This document shows positions 36,487 to 48,024 of a stretch of 64,000 nucleotides of DNA, piece by piece (position 1 is the stretch's first letter; each line of letters opens with the position of its first letter). This stretch comes from Endomychus coccineus. Lineage: Eukaryota; Arthropoda; Insecta; Coleoptera; Endomychidae. A model generated the notes under the pieces. That model did no database searches and was not told where the DNA came from. It saw only the letters and a program-made list of their open reading frames with translations. A program made the position numbers and the translations under genes. The stretch covers positions 1 to 64,000 of the forward strand of contig OY294072.1 in the NCBI GenBank assembly GCA_958510875.1, written 5' to 3'.

Positions 36487-36652
36487 CTAGGTTGAGTCGT
36501 TCCTTGGTTTCCACTGCTCGCCTTCGACCTGTCCGGCTTGGGAAGCCCTACCAGGAGTCACTTGCGAGACTCCAGCCGGCATAGCTCTCAGGTTCATTGC
36601 AGTTACTTAAGCCCCTCCACCAGCGACAAGGTGTCACGACTCCTAGGAGGGG
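36487..36652 (-). ncRNA. Candidate HDV-like ribozyme fold, copy 4
   Basis: Same helices as copy 1 but beginning with four C instead of five. This gives a P1 that starts exactly at the element boundary after the telomeric TTAGGTT. Confidence 0.52.
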
Positions 36653-36716
36653 AACCTAACCTAACCTAACCTAACCTAACCTAACCTAACCTAACCTAAC
36701 CTAACCTAACCTAACC
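36653..36716. repeat. CCTAA tract between copies 4 and 5
   Basis: AA followed by twelve CCTAA units plus CC: the same 62 bp as the other spacers, plus the AA belonging to the alternative 5' junction. Confidence 0.96.
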
Positions 36717-37351
36717 TTTTTTTTTTTTTTTTTTTTTTTCTTTGTGTTCGTGTTTGCCTTGGTTATGTCCCGCAGTTGTTCCACTTTCTTCGAAACGCGA
36801 GCTAGATGGACTTCCACATTTGCTGTGTCTCCGTGTGAGTCGGTTCCCTCTGATTCTCTGGTTTCCTTGGCTGCCAGTTTCGTAGGAGGGGCCTTGATAA
36901 AGGACTCGTCCGTCGTTGCCCTTTTCCTTTTGGACGTTTCGGCGTCATGCTTGGAAGGTGCAGGGAAAGGCGCGTACCTGGGCTTTTCGGACGGTTTCGC
37001 CTCGACTTCCTTCAAGTGCCTGGGTAGTGAAGGGAGAGATCCTGTTCTCTCCCTGAATGGACGTTGAATCAGAGAATTGAAGAAGCCTTCTAGGCGTTCC
37101 TCCGATTCCCTAGTGGTCGTTAGTTCTTTTCCTATTACGTAGGGTTCTACGTTCGTTTGCATATCCGTGCCCGTTAAGTCAACCGTGCAGTCTACGCCAC
37201 CGTCTCGGATTGGTCTCGATTTATCGCTCTCCTCGACTATTTGCTCTTTGTAGCTTTTTGGAGGTGTTCTGCTCAGCGAGGACCTCCTCACTGACGGGTC
37301 TTGCACATCTTCCCAGCTATATTGTTCTTTATCATTGTTTAGAAATTCCAT
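36701..37351 (-). pseudogene. Family A ORF1 fragment, copy 5
   Basis: Reads the first 204 residues of ORF1 (N-terminal charged region and the beginning of the coiled coil), then a lysine run from the poly(A) tract, then VRLG and a TAG from the telomere repeat. It lacks the macrodomain and zinc knuckles, so it is not expected to work as a gag protein. Confidence 0.9.
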
Positions 37352-37846
37352 GATTGTCCCACGATCAGGGCCGAAGTAAAAATCACCCCCTGGCAGTGCG
37401 CCCGTACCAGGGAGAAGGCTATGTACTGCGGAGGACGCCCGGTTTCCGCAGGTTTTAGCGACTTCGCTGTCGGTTTTTTATAGAGATTCTCTTCTCGCGA
37501 GCCGGCCAGTTAAGGCAAGCCCCCCACTTCCAGATGCCACAGAACACTCCTCTCAGACTCGCCTCTCTGCGGTTCGCGCTGTGGTCCAGATTTACGGTAT
37601 TAGCGGGAGGTAGGCGAGCGACCGCCCTCGGCTAAGGCCCTTGGGATGCCAACCCCAAAGTGCTTCTGCAGCACTTTGCCCTAGGTTGAGTCGTTCCTTG
37701 GTTTCCACTGCTCGCCTTCGACCTGTCCGGCTTGGGAAGCCCTACCAGGAGTCACTTGCGAGACTCCAGCCGGCATAGCTCTCAGGTTCATTGCAGTTAC
37801 TTAAGCCCCTCCACCAGCGACAAGGTGTCACGACTCCTAGGAGGGG
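36717..37846 (-). mobile_element. Family A copy 5, 5' fragment with its own poly(A) tract
   Basis: Contains the complete 5' UTR and the first 204 codons of ORF1, then joins directly to 23 A (T at 36717-36739) and telomere repeat. The break corresponds to position 17099 of copy 1, just after sense ACAAAG. Non-LTR elements usually lose their 5' end, so loss of the 3' end with a poly(A) tract is unusual. It could be retrotransposition of a prematurely polyadenylated RNA, or a deletion between the poly(A) tract and an internal AAAG. No AATAAA is visible upstream of the break. Confidence 0.9.
37681..37846 (-). ncRNA. Candidate HDV-like ribozyme fold, copy 5
   Basis: All pairing segments are as in copy 4, including the four-C start. 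This short copy keeps the complete 5' structure although it has lost most of the coding sequence. Confidence 0.5.
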
Positions 37847-38504
37847 AACCTAACCTAACCTAACCTAACCTAACCTAACCTAACCTAACCTAACCTAACC
37901 TAACTTAACCTAACCTAACCTAACCTAACCTAACCTAACCTAACCTAACCTAACCTAACCTAACCTAACCTAACCTAACCTAACCTAACCTAACCTAACC
38001 TAACCTAACCTAACCTAACCTAACCTAACCTAACCTAACCTAACCTAACCTAACCTAACCTAACCTAACCTAACCTAACCTAACCTAACCTAACCTAACC
38101 TAACCTAACCTAACCTAACCTAACCTAACCTAACCTAACCTAACCTAACCTAACCTAACCTAACCTAACCTAACCTAACCTAACCTAACCTAACCTAACC
38201 TAACCTAACCTAACCTAACCTAACCTAACCTAACCTAACCTAACCTAACCTAACCTAACCTAACCTAACCTAACCTAACCTAACCTAACCTAACCTAACC
38301 TAACCTAACCTAACCTAACCTAACCTAACCTAACCTAACCTAACCTAACCTAACCTAACCTAACCTAACCTAACCTAACCTAACCTAACCTAACCTAACC
38401 TAACCTAACCTAACCTAACCTAACCTAACCTAACCTAACCTAACCTAACCTAACCTAACCTTACCTAACCTAACCTAACCAAACCTTACCTAACCTAACC
38501 AACA
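37847..38504. repeat. Interstitial telomere repeat tract between element array and satellite
   Basis: About 650 bp of CCTAA, starting with the AA of the copy 5 junction. There is a TTAA variant near 37904, and it ends in degenerate units (CCTTA, CCAAA) that also precede every satellite unit. Confidence 0.95.
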
Positions 38505-40614
38505 GGCCATCAAATACAGCTTTGTGATTAGTCAAATATTTATCAGACATGAGAGGAATGATTTTTTTTCAAGCTCATTTATGATTCGATCTGGTCATAT
38601 TTGACGTCATTCTGCAGGTACATGAATCGGCTACATGCATGCCAAGATTGGTTTCTTAAGTCAGATAACTGCACCACTTATGCCACTCGTTATCGAACGT
38701 TACATATACAGTTCTGTCATTATTTGAGTATATTCTAGACATCAGAGAAAATATGATTTTGCACTCTTACGTATGATACGATTCAGCCGTTTTTCATATT
38801 TTTACATAGCTAAATATCCCTTCTACACGTGTGCCAAAAATAATTCCTCAAGTCAGTTAAACGCACACCTTATGATTTATGAAATGAAGCTTTGACATTA
38901 TTTGAGTATATTTTAGATATGAGAGGAAATAAATTTTTTTCTCGGCTCTTTATCATTCGATCTGGTCATATTTGACGTCATTCTGCAGGTACATGAATCG
39001 GCTACATGCATGCCAAGATTGGTTTCTTAAGTCAGATAACTGCACCTCTTATGCCAGGGACCCCTGTATGATGACAGACTTGGAAAAAAAATTGCAAAAT
39101 TCTGAAAAATTCACATTTCATCATTTGATAGTATTCATGATGAAACGGATAACAATCAAAGTTTCAGTTCGCTAACTTTCATAGTTTAGGAGAAAAAAAA
39201 TATTTTTATTTCAAAATTCTCAATTTCAAATTTTTTTTCCTCGATAGCGAATGAAGCAATTTCGCTCGAGACTATGACATCCAACTTTCAAAAGCGAACT
39301 TTATCGGAAGGTAAATTTTAGGAAACGATTTGGAAAAAATTTTGTCAATCAAACCATGTACATACCTTTGCTCTTAGGAGGAAATTAATTTTATCCTTTT
39401 TCGCTAGAGTTATCGACATCATTGGGTAGGTACGTGAAAAACTAAGATTTTATTACGACGTAAAATTTTTCTCAATCAATCCGTTGCCGATCTAAAGCCA
39501 ATTGAATTTTAATCCCTATGCTTTCCCATGTAAAACGTGGGAGGCCATATCAGCTGAACGAAGATATCCTCCTGTCAGTTTTTCGATAAAATACGTTCCT
39601 GATGATGCTTAGAATTCGAATCAATATTTAGTGGAAAAATTTTGGTCAACTTCTATAGTGTAACCTAACCTTAATTTTTTTTTTTCATTTTTTTTCAGAT
39701 GTAACGACGGTATTAGGTGGAAACGTAAAAATCTAAGATTTAAGTACCAGGTGTAATTTTTCTCAATTGATCCGTTGTCGATCTGAGGCCAATCGAATTT
39801 TCATCCCTATGCTTCCTCATGTAATTTTTTTTGAGGTCATATATCATCATAGCCGGTCGTGTATGACATCGTGTGGTAGGTACAACAATCAACGACACGT
39901 GTGTGACGAGAATGATCTCTCTCAAGTCAGATGAAAGCACACTTTATGGGCGACAAATACAGCTTTGTGATTATTCAAGTATTTTTCAGACATGAGAGGA
40001 ATGATTTTTTTTCAAGCTCATTTATGATTCGATCTGGTCATATTTGACGTCATTCTGTAGGTACATGAATCGGCTACATGCATGCCAAGATTGGTTTCTT
40101 AAGTCAGATAACTGCACCTCTTATGCCTCTCGTTATCGAACGTTACATATACAGTTCTGTCATTATTTGAGTATATTGTAGACATCAGAGAAAATATGAT
40201 TTTGCACTCTTACGTATCATACGATTTAGCCGTTTTTCATATTTTTACATAGCTAAATATCCCTCCTACACGTGTGCCGAAAATAATTCCTCAAGTCAGT
40301 TAAACGCACACCTTATGATTTATGAAATTAAGCTTTGACATTATTTGAGTATATTTTAGATATGAGAGGAAATAAATTTTTTTCTCGGCTCTTTATCATT
40401 CGATCTGGTCATGTTTGACGTCATTCTGCAGGTACATGAATCGGCTACATGCATGCCAAGATTGGTTTCTTAAGTCAGATAACTGCACCTCTTATGCCAG
40501 GGACCCCTGTATGATGACAGGCTTGGAAAAAAAATTGCAAAATTCTGAAAAATTCACATTTCATCATTTGATAGTATTCATGATGAAACGGATAACAATC
40601 AAAGTTTCAGTTCG
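38505..40614. repeat. Subtelomeric satellite, long unit 1
   Basis: Module A (38505-39660) holds three diverged subrepeats of about 180-190 bp (38505-38684, 38685-38874, 38875-39055), followed by a 605-bp AT-rich tail. Module B (39661-40614) starts with a telomere-like AACCTAACCTT and a T-run, then a diverged copy of part of the tail (about 39690-39815), another subrepeat, and a diverged second copy of the three subrepeats plus the start of the tail. It stops at TTCG-CTAAC, where CCTAA repeats take over. No gene is supported. Confidence 0.9.
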
Positions 40615-40689
40615 CTAACCTAACCTAACCTAACCTAACCTAACCTTACCTAACCTAACCTAACCAAACCTTACCTAACCTAACCAACA

Positions 40690-42799
40690 GGCCATCAAAT
40701 ACAGCTTTGTGATTAGTCAAATATTTATCAGACATGAGAGGAATGATTTTTTTTCAAGCTCATTTATGATTCGATCTGGTCATATTTGACGTCATTCTGC
40801 AGGTACATGAATCGGCTACATGCATGCCAAGATTGGTTTCTTAAGTCAGATAACTGCACCACTTATGCCACTCGTTATCGAACGTTACATATACAGTTCT
40901 GTCATTATTTGAGTATATTCTAGACATCAGAGAAAATATGATTTTGCACTCTTACGTATGATACGATTCAGCCGTTTTTCATATTTTTACATAGCTAAAT
41001 ATCCCTTCTACACGTGTGCCAAAAATAATTCCTCAAGTCAGTTAAACGCACACCTTATGATTTATGAAATGAAGCTTTGACATTATTTGAGTATATTTTA
41101 GATATGAGAGGAAATAAATTTTTTTCTCGGCTCTTTATCATTCGATCTGGTCATATTTGACGTCATTCTGCAGGTACATGAATCGGCTACATGCATGCCA
41201 AGATTGGTTTCTTAAGTCGGATAACTGCACCTCTTATGCCAGGGACCCCTGTATGATGACAGACTTGGAAAAAAAATTGCAAAATTCTGAAAAATTCACA
41301 TTTCATCATTTGATAGTATTCATGATGAAACGGATAACAATCAAAGTTTCAGTTCGCTAACTTTCATAGTTTAGGAGAAAAAAAATATTTTTCTTTCAAA
41401 ATTCTCAATTTCAAATTTTTTTTCCTCGATAGCGAATGAAGCAATTTCGCTCGAGACTATGACATCCAACTTTCAAAAGCGAACTTTATCGGAAGGTAAA
41501 TTTTAGGAAACGATTTGGAAAAAATTTTGTCAATCAAACCATCTATACCTTTGCTCTTAGGAGGAAATTAATTTTATCCTTTTTCGCTAGAGTTATCGAC
41601 ATCATTGGGTAGGTACGTGAAAAACTAAGATTTTATTACGACGTAAAATTTTTCTCAATCAATCCGTTGCCGATCTAAAGCCAATTGAATTTTAATCCCT
41701 ATGCTTTCCCATGTAAAACGTGGGAGGCCATATCAGCTGAACGAAGATATCCTCCTGTCAGTTTTTCGATATAATACCTTCCTGATGATGCTTAGAATTC
41801 GAATCAATATTTAGTGGAAAAATTTTGGTCAACTTCTATAGTGTAACCTAACCTTAATTTTTTTTTTTTTCATTTTTTTTCAGATGTAACGACGGTATTA
41901 GGTGGAAACGTAAAAATCTAAGATTTAAGTACCAGGTGTAATTTTTCTCAATTGATCCGTTGTCGATCTGAGGCCAATCGAATTTTCATCCCTATGCTTC
42001 CCCATGTAATTTTTTTTGAGGTCATATATCATCATAGCCGGTCGTGTATGACATCGTGTGGTAGGTACAACAATCAACGACACGTGTGTGACGAGAATGA
42101 TCTCTCTCAAGTCAGATGAAAGCACACTTTATGGGCGACAAATACAGCTTTGTGATTATTCAAGTATTTTTCAGACATGAGAGGAATGATTTTTTTTCAA
42201 GCTCATTTATGATTCGATCTGGTCATATTTGACGTCATTCTGTAGGTACATGAATCGGCTACATGCATGCCAAGATTGGTTCCTTAAGTCAGATAACTGC
42301 ACCTCTTATGCCTCTCGTTATCGAACGTTACATATACAGTTCTGTCATTATTTGAGTATATTGTAGACATCAGAGAAAATATGATTTTGCACTCTTACGT
42401 ATCATACGATTTAGCCGTTTTTCATATTTTTACATAGCTAAATATCCCTCCTACACGTGTGCCGAAAATAATTCCTCAAGTCAGTTAAACGCACACCTTA
42501 TGATTTATGAAATTAAGCTTTGACATTATTTGAGTATATTTTAGATATGAGAGGAAATAAATTTTTTTCTCGGCTCTTTATCATTCGATCTGGTCATGTT
42601 TGACGTCATTCTGCAGGTACATGAATCGGCTACATGCATGCCAAGATTGGTTTCTTAAGTCAGATAACTGCACCTCTTATGCCAGGGACCCCTGTATGAT
42701 GACAGGCTTGGAAAAAAAATTGCAAAATTCTGAAAAATTCACATTTCATCATTTGATAGTATTCATGATGAAACGGATAACAATCAAAGTTTCAGTTCG
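40690..42799. repeat. Subtelomeric satellite, long unit 2
   Basis: Same two-module structure as long unit 1, shifted by exactly 2185 bp, with a few substitutions and small indels (for example in the variable tract near 41536). It ends at the same TTCG-CTAAC point. The 75-bp tract at 40615-40689 before it is CCTAA with CCTTA and CCAAA variants. Confidence 0.9.
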
Positions 42800-42874
42800 C
42801 TAACCTAACCTAACCTAACCTAACCTAACCTTACCTAACCTAACCTAACCAAACCTTACCTAACCTAACCAACA

Positions 42875-45480
42875 GGCCATCAAATACAGCTTTGTGATTA
42901 GTCAAATATTTATCAGACATGAGAGGAATGATTTTTTTTCAAGCTCATTTATGATTCGATCTGGTCATATTTGACGTCATTCTGCAGGTACATGAATCGG
43001 CTACATGCATGCCAAGATTGGTTTCTTAAGTCAGATAACTGCACCACTTATGCCACTCGTTATCGAACGTTACATATACAGTTCTGTCATTATTTGAGTA
43101 TATTCTAGACATCAGAGAAAATATGATTTTGCACTCTTACGTATGATACGATTCAGCCGTTTTTCATATTTTTACATAGCTAAATATCCCTTCTACACGT
43201 GTGCCAAAAATAATTCCTCAAGTCAGTTAAACGCACACCTTATGATTTATGAAATGAAGCTTTGACATTATTTGAGTATATTTTAGATATGAGAGGAAAT
43301 AAATTTTTTTCTCGGCTCTTTATCATTCGATCTGGTCATATTTGACGTCATTCTGCAGGTACATGAATCGGCTACATGCATGCCAAGATTGGTTTCTTAA
43401 GTCAGATAACTGCACCTCTTATGCCAGGGACCCCTGTATGATGACAGACTTGGAAAAAAAATTGCAAAATTCTGAAAAATTCACATTTCATCATTTGATA
43501 GTATTCATGATGAAACGGATAACAATCAAAGTTTCAGTTCGCTAACTTTCATAGTTTAGGAGAAAAAAAATATTTTTATTTCAAAATTCTCAATTTCAAA
43601 TTTTTTTTCCTCGATAGCGAATTAAGCAATTTCGCTCGAGACTATGACATCCAACTTTCAAAAGCGAACTTTATCGGAAGGTAAATTTTAGGAAACGATT
43701 TGGAAAAAATTTTGTCAATCAAACCATGTACCCTATACCTTTGCTCTTAGGAGGAAATTAATTTTATCCTTTTTCGCTAGAGTTATCGACATCATTGGGT
43801 AGGTACGTGAAAAACTAAGATTTTATTACGACGTAAAATTTTTCTCAATCAATCCGTTGCCGATCTAAAGCCAATTGAATTTTAATCCCTATGCTTTCCC
43901 ATGTAAAACGTGGGAGGCCATATCAGCTGAACGAAGATATCCTCCTGTCAGTTTTTCGATATAATACGTTCCTGATGATGCTTAGAATTCGAATCAATAT
44001 TTAGTGGAAAAATTTTGGTCAACTTCTATAGTGTAACCTAACCTTAATTTTTTTTTTTTCATTTTTTTTCAGATGTAACGACGGTATTAGGTGGAAACGT
44101 AAAAATCTAAGATTTAAGTACCAGGTGTAATTTTTCTCAATTGATCCGTTGTCGATCTGAGGCCAATCGAATTTTCATCCCTATGCTTCCTCATGTAATT
44201 TTTTTTGAGGTCATATATCATCATAGCCGGTCGTGTATGACATCGTGTGGTAGGTACAACAATCAACGACACGTGTGTGACGAGAATGATCTCTCTCAAG
44301 TCAGATGAAAGCACACTTTATGGGCGACAAATACAGCTTTGTGATTATTCAAGTATTTTTCAGACATGAGAGGAATGATTTTTTTTCAAGCTCATTTATG
44401 ATTCGATCTGGTCATATTTGACGTCATTCTGTAGGTACATGAATCGGCTACATGCATGCCAAGATTGGTTTCTTAAGTCAGATAACTGCACCTCTTATGC
44501 CTCTCGTTATCGAACGTTACATATACAGTTCTGTCATTATTTGAGTATATTGTAGACATCAGAGAAAATATGATTTTGCACTCTTACGTATCATACGATT
44601 TAGCCGTTTTTCATATTTTTACATAGCTAAATATCCCTCCTACACGTGTGCCGAAAATAATTCCTCAAGTCAGTTAAACGCACACCTTATGATTTATGAA
44701 ATTAAGCTTTGACATTATTTGAGTATATTTTAGATATGAGAGGAAATAAATTTTTTTCTCGGCTCTTTATCATTCGATCTGGTCATGTTTGACGTCATTC
44801 TGCAGGTACATGAATCGGCTACATGCATGCCAAGATTGGTTTCTTAAGTCAGATAACTGCACCTCTTATGCCAGGGACCCCTGTATGATGACAGGCTTGG
44901 AAAAAAAATTGCAAAATTCTGAAAAATTCACATTTCATCATTTGATAGTATTCATGATGAAACGGATAACAATCAAAGTTTCAGTTCGCTAACTTTCATA
45001 GTTTAGGAGAAAAAAAATATTTTTATTTCAAAATTCTCAATTTCAAATTTTTTTTCCTCGATAGCGAATGAAGCAATTTCGCTCGAGACTATGACATCCA
45101 ACTTTCAAAAGCGAACTTTATCGGAAGGTAAATTTTAGGAAACGATTTGGAAAAAATTTTGTCAATCAAACCATGTACCCTATACCTTTGCTCTTAGGAG
45201 GAAATTAATTTTATCCTTTTTCGCTAGAGTTATCGACATCATTGGGTAGGTACGTGAAAAACTAAGATTTTATTACGACGTAAAATTTTTCTCAATCAAT
45301 CCGTTGCCGATCTAAAGCCAATTGAATTTTAATCCCTATGCTTTCCCATGTAAAACGTGGGAGGCCATATCAGCTGAACGAAGATATCCTCCTGTCAGTT
45401 TTTCGATATAATACGTTCCTGATGATGCTTAGAATTCGAATCAATATTTAGTGGAAAAATTTTGGTCAACTTCTATAGTG
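42875..45480. repeat. Subtelomeric satellite, long unit 3 (complete module B)
   Basis: Module A (42875-44033) and a module B that does not stop at TTCG-CTAAC but runs through the whole tail to TATAGTG at 45480. It is the fullest version of the satellite here, and it shows that the shorter units are pieces of it. Confidence 0.9.
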
Positions 45481-45634
45481 TAACCTAACCTAACCTAACC
45501 TAACCTAACCTAACCTAACCTAACCTAACCTAACCTAACCTAACCTAACCTAACCTAACCTAACCTAACCTAACCTAACCTAACCTAACCTTACCTAACC
45601 TAACCTAACCAAACCTTACCTAACCTAACCAACA
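45481..45634. repeat. CCTAA tract between satellite units
   Basis: About 150 bp of regular CCTAA, ending in the CCTTA/CCAAA variants and AACA shared by all unit starts. Confidence 0.95.
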
Positions 45635-46790
45635 GGCCATCAAATACAGCTTTGTGATTAGTCAAATATTTATCAGACATGAGAGGAATGATTTTTTTTC
45701 AAGCTCATTTATGATTCGATCTGGTCATATTTGACGTCATTCTGCAGGTACATGAATCGGCTACATGCATGCCAAGATTGGTTTCTTAAGTCAGATAACT
45801 GCACCACTTATGCCACTCGTTATCGAACGTTACATATACAGTTCTGTCATTATTTGAGTATATTCTAGACATCAGAGAAAATATGATTTTGCACTCTTAC
45901 GTATGATACGATTCAGCCGTTTTTCATATTTTTACATAGCTAAATATCCCTTCTACACGTGTGCCAAAAATAATTCCTCAAGTCAGTTAAACGCACACCT
46001 TATGATTTATGAAATGAAGCTTTGACATTATTTGAGTATATTTTAGATATGAGAGGAAATAAATTTTTTTCTCGGCTCTTTATCATTCGATCTGGTCATA
46101 TTTGACGTCATTCTGCAGGTACATGAATCGGCTACATGCATGCCAAGATTGGTTTCTTAAGTCAGATAACTGCACCTCTTATGCCAGGGACCCCTGTATG
46201 ATGACAGACTTGGAAAAAAAATTGCAAAATTCTGAAAAATTCACATTTCATCATTTGATAGTATTCATGATGAAACGGATAACAATCAAAGTTTCAGTTC
46301 GCTAACTTTCATAGTTTAGGAGAAAAAAAATATTTTTATTTCAAAATTCTCAATTTCAAATTTTTTTTCCTCGATAGCGAATTAAGCAATTTCGCTCGAG
46401 ACTATGACATCCAACTTTCAAAAGCGAACTTTATCGGAAGGTAAATTTTAGGAAACGATTTGGAAAAAATTTTGTCAATCAAACCATGTACCTACCTTTG
46501 CTCTTAGGAGGAAATTAATTTTATCCTTTTTCGCTAGAGTTATCGACATCATTGGGTAGGTACGTGAAAAACTAAGATTTTATTACGACGTAAAATTTTT
46601 CTCAATCAATCCGTTGCCGATCTAAAGCCAATTGAATTTTAATCCCTATGCTTTCCCATGTAAAACGTGGGAGGCCATATCAGCTGAACGAAGATATCCT
46701 CCTGTCAGTTTTTCGATATAATACGTTCCTGATGATGCTTAGAATTCGAATCAATATTTAGTGGGAAAATTTTGGTCAACTTCTATAGTG
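45635..46790. repeat. Subtelomeric satellite, short unit 1
   Basis: Module A only, from GGCCATC to TATAGTG, then a 39-bp telomere-like tract. It carries the TAGTGGGA allele near the end and GTACCTACC in the variable tract. Confidence 0.92.
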
Positions 46791-46829
46791 TAACCTAACC
46801 TAACCAAACCTTACCTAACCTAACCAACA

Positions 46830-47985
46830 GGCCATCAAATACAGCTTTGTGATTAGTCAAATATTTATCAGACATGAGAGGAATGATTTTTTTTCAAGCT
46901 CATTTATGATTCGATCTGGTCATATTTGACGTCATTCTGCAGGTACATGAATCGGCTACATGCATGCCAAGATTGGTTTCTTAAGTCAGATAACTGCACC
47001 ACTTATGCCACTCGTTATCGAACGTTACATATACAGTTCTGTCATTATTTGAGTATATTCTAGACATCAGAGAAAATATGATTTTGCACTCTTACGTATG
47101 ATACGATTCAGCCGTTTTTCATATTTTTACATAGCTAAATATCCCTTCTACACGTGTGCCAAAAATAATTCCTCAAGTCAGTTAAACGCACACCTTATGA
47201 TTTATGAAATGAAGCTTTGACATTATTTGAGTATATTTTAGATATGAGAGGAAATAAATTTTTTTCTCGGCTCTTTATCATTCGATCTGGTCATATTTGA
47301 CGTCATTCTGCAGGTACATGAATCGGCTACATGCATGCCAAGATTGGTTTCTTAAGTCAGATAACTGCACCTCTTATGCCAGGGACCCCTGTATGATGAC
47401 AGACTTGGAAAAAAAATTGCAAAATTCTGAAAAATTCACATTTCATCATTTGATAGTATTCATGATGAAACGGATAACAATCAAAGTTTCAGTTCGCTAA
47501 CTTTCATAGTTTAGGAGAAAAAAAATATTTTTATTTCAAAATTCTCAATTTCAAATTTTTTTTCCTCGATAGCGAATGAAGCAATTTCGCTCGAGACTAT
47601 GACATCCAACTTTCAAAAGCGAACTTTATCGGAAGGTAAATTTTAGGAAACGATTTGGAAAAAATTTTGTCAATCAAACCATGTACCTACCTTTGCTCTT
47701 AGGAGGAAATTAATTTTATCCTTTTTCGCTAGAGTTATCGACATCATTGGGTAGGTACGTGAAAAACTAAGATTTTATTACGACGTAAAATTTTTCTCAA
47801 TCAATCCGTTGCCGATCTAAAGCCAATTGAATTTTAATCCCTATGCTTTCCCATGTAAAACGTGGGAGGCCATATCAGCTGAACGAAGATATCCTCCTGT
47901 CAGTTTTTCGATATAATACGTTCCTGATGATGCTTAGAATTCGAATCAATATTTAGTGGGAAAATTTTGGTCAACTTCTATAGTG
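46830..47985. repeat. Subtelomeric satellite, short unit 2
   Basis: Nearly identical to short unit 1, 1195 bp further on, with the same TAGTGGGA and GTACCTACC alleles. The 39-bp tract at 46791-46829 precedes it. Confidence 0.92.
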
Positions 47986-48024
47986 TAACCTAACCTAACC
48001 AAACCTTACCTAACCTAACCAACA

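Larger units (their letters stand above)
30567..36652 (-). mobile_element. Family A telomeric non-LTR retrotransposon, copy 4
   Basis: Innermost long copy. It shares the TGA and the interrupted poly(A) tract but differs in three ways: a 36-bp tandem duplication in ORF2, a 36-bp deletion in ORF1, and a different 5' junction (GGGG-AACCTAA on the + strand, against GGGGG-CCTAA in copies 1-3). The two 36-bp changes cancel, so the array period is preserved. The 5' junction is the one also seen in copy 5 and family B, which suggests it is the original insertion form. Confidence 0.93.

Noticed and set aside
12120..36652. Tandem copies as a pure assembly duplication
   Set aside because: Copy 2 has a private stop, copy 4 has two private indels and a different 5' junction. 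Read support is still needed for the exact copy number.
38972..39175. A 67-codon + strand ORF repeated in nearly every satellite unit
   Set aside because: Its conservation only reflects near-identity of the whole unit. It has no start context or domain, and the equivalent region in subrepeat 1 does not keep the frame.
39740..39940. A 66-codon minus-strand ORF in module B, repeated in the long units
   Set aside because: It lies across the diverged tail/subrepeat boundary with no recognisable domain; chance ORF in a copied satellite.
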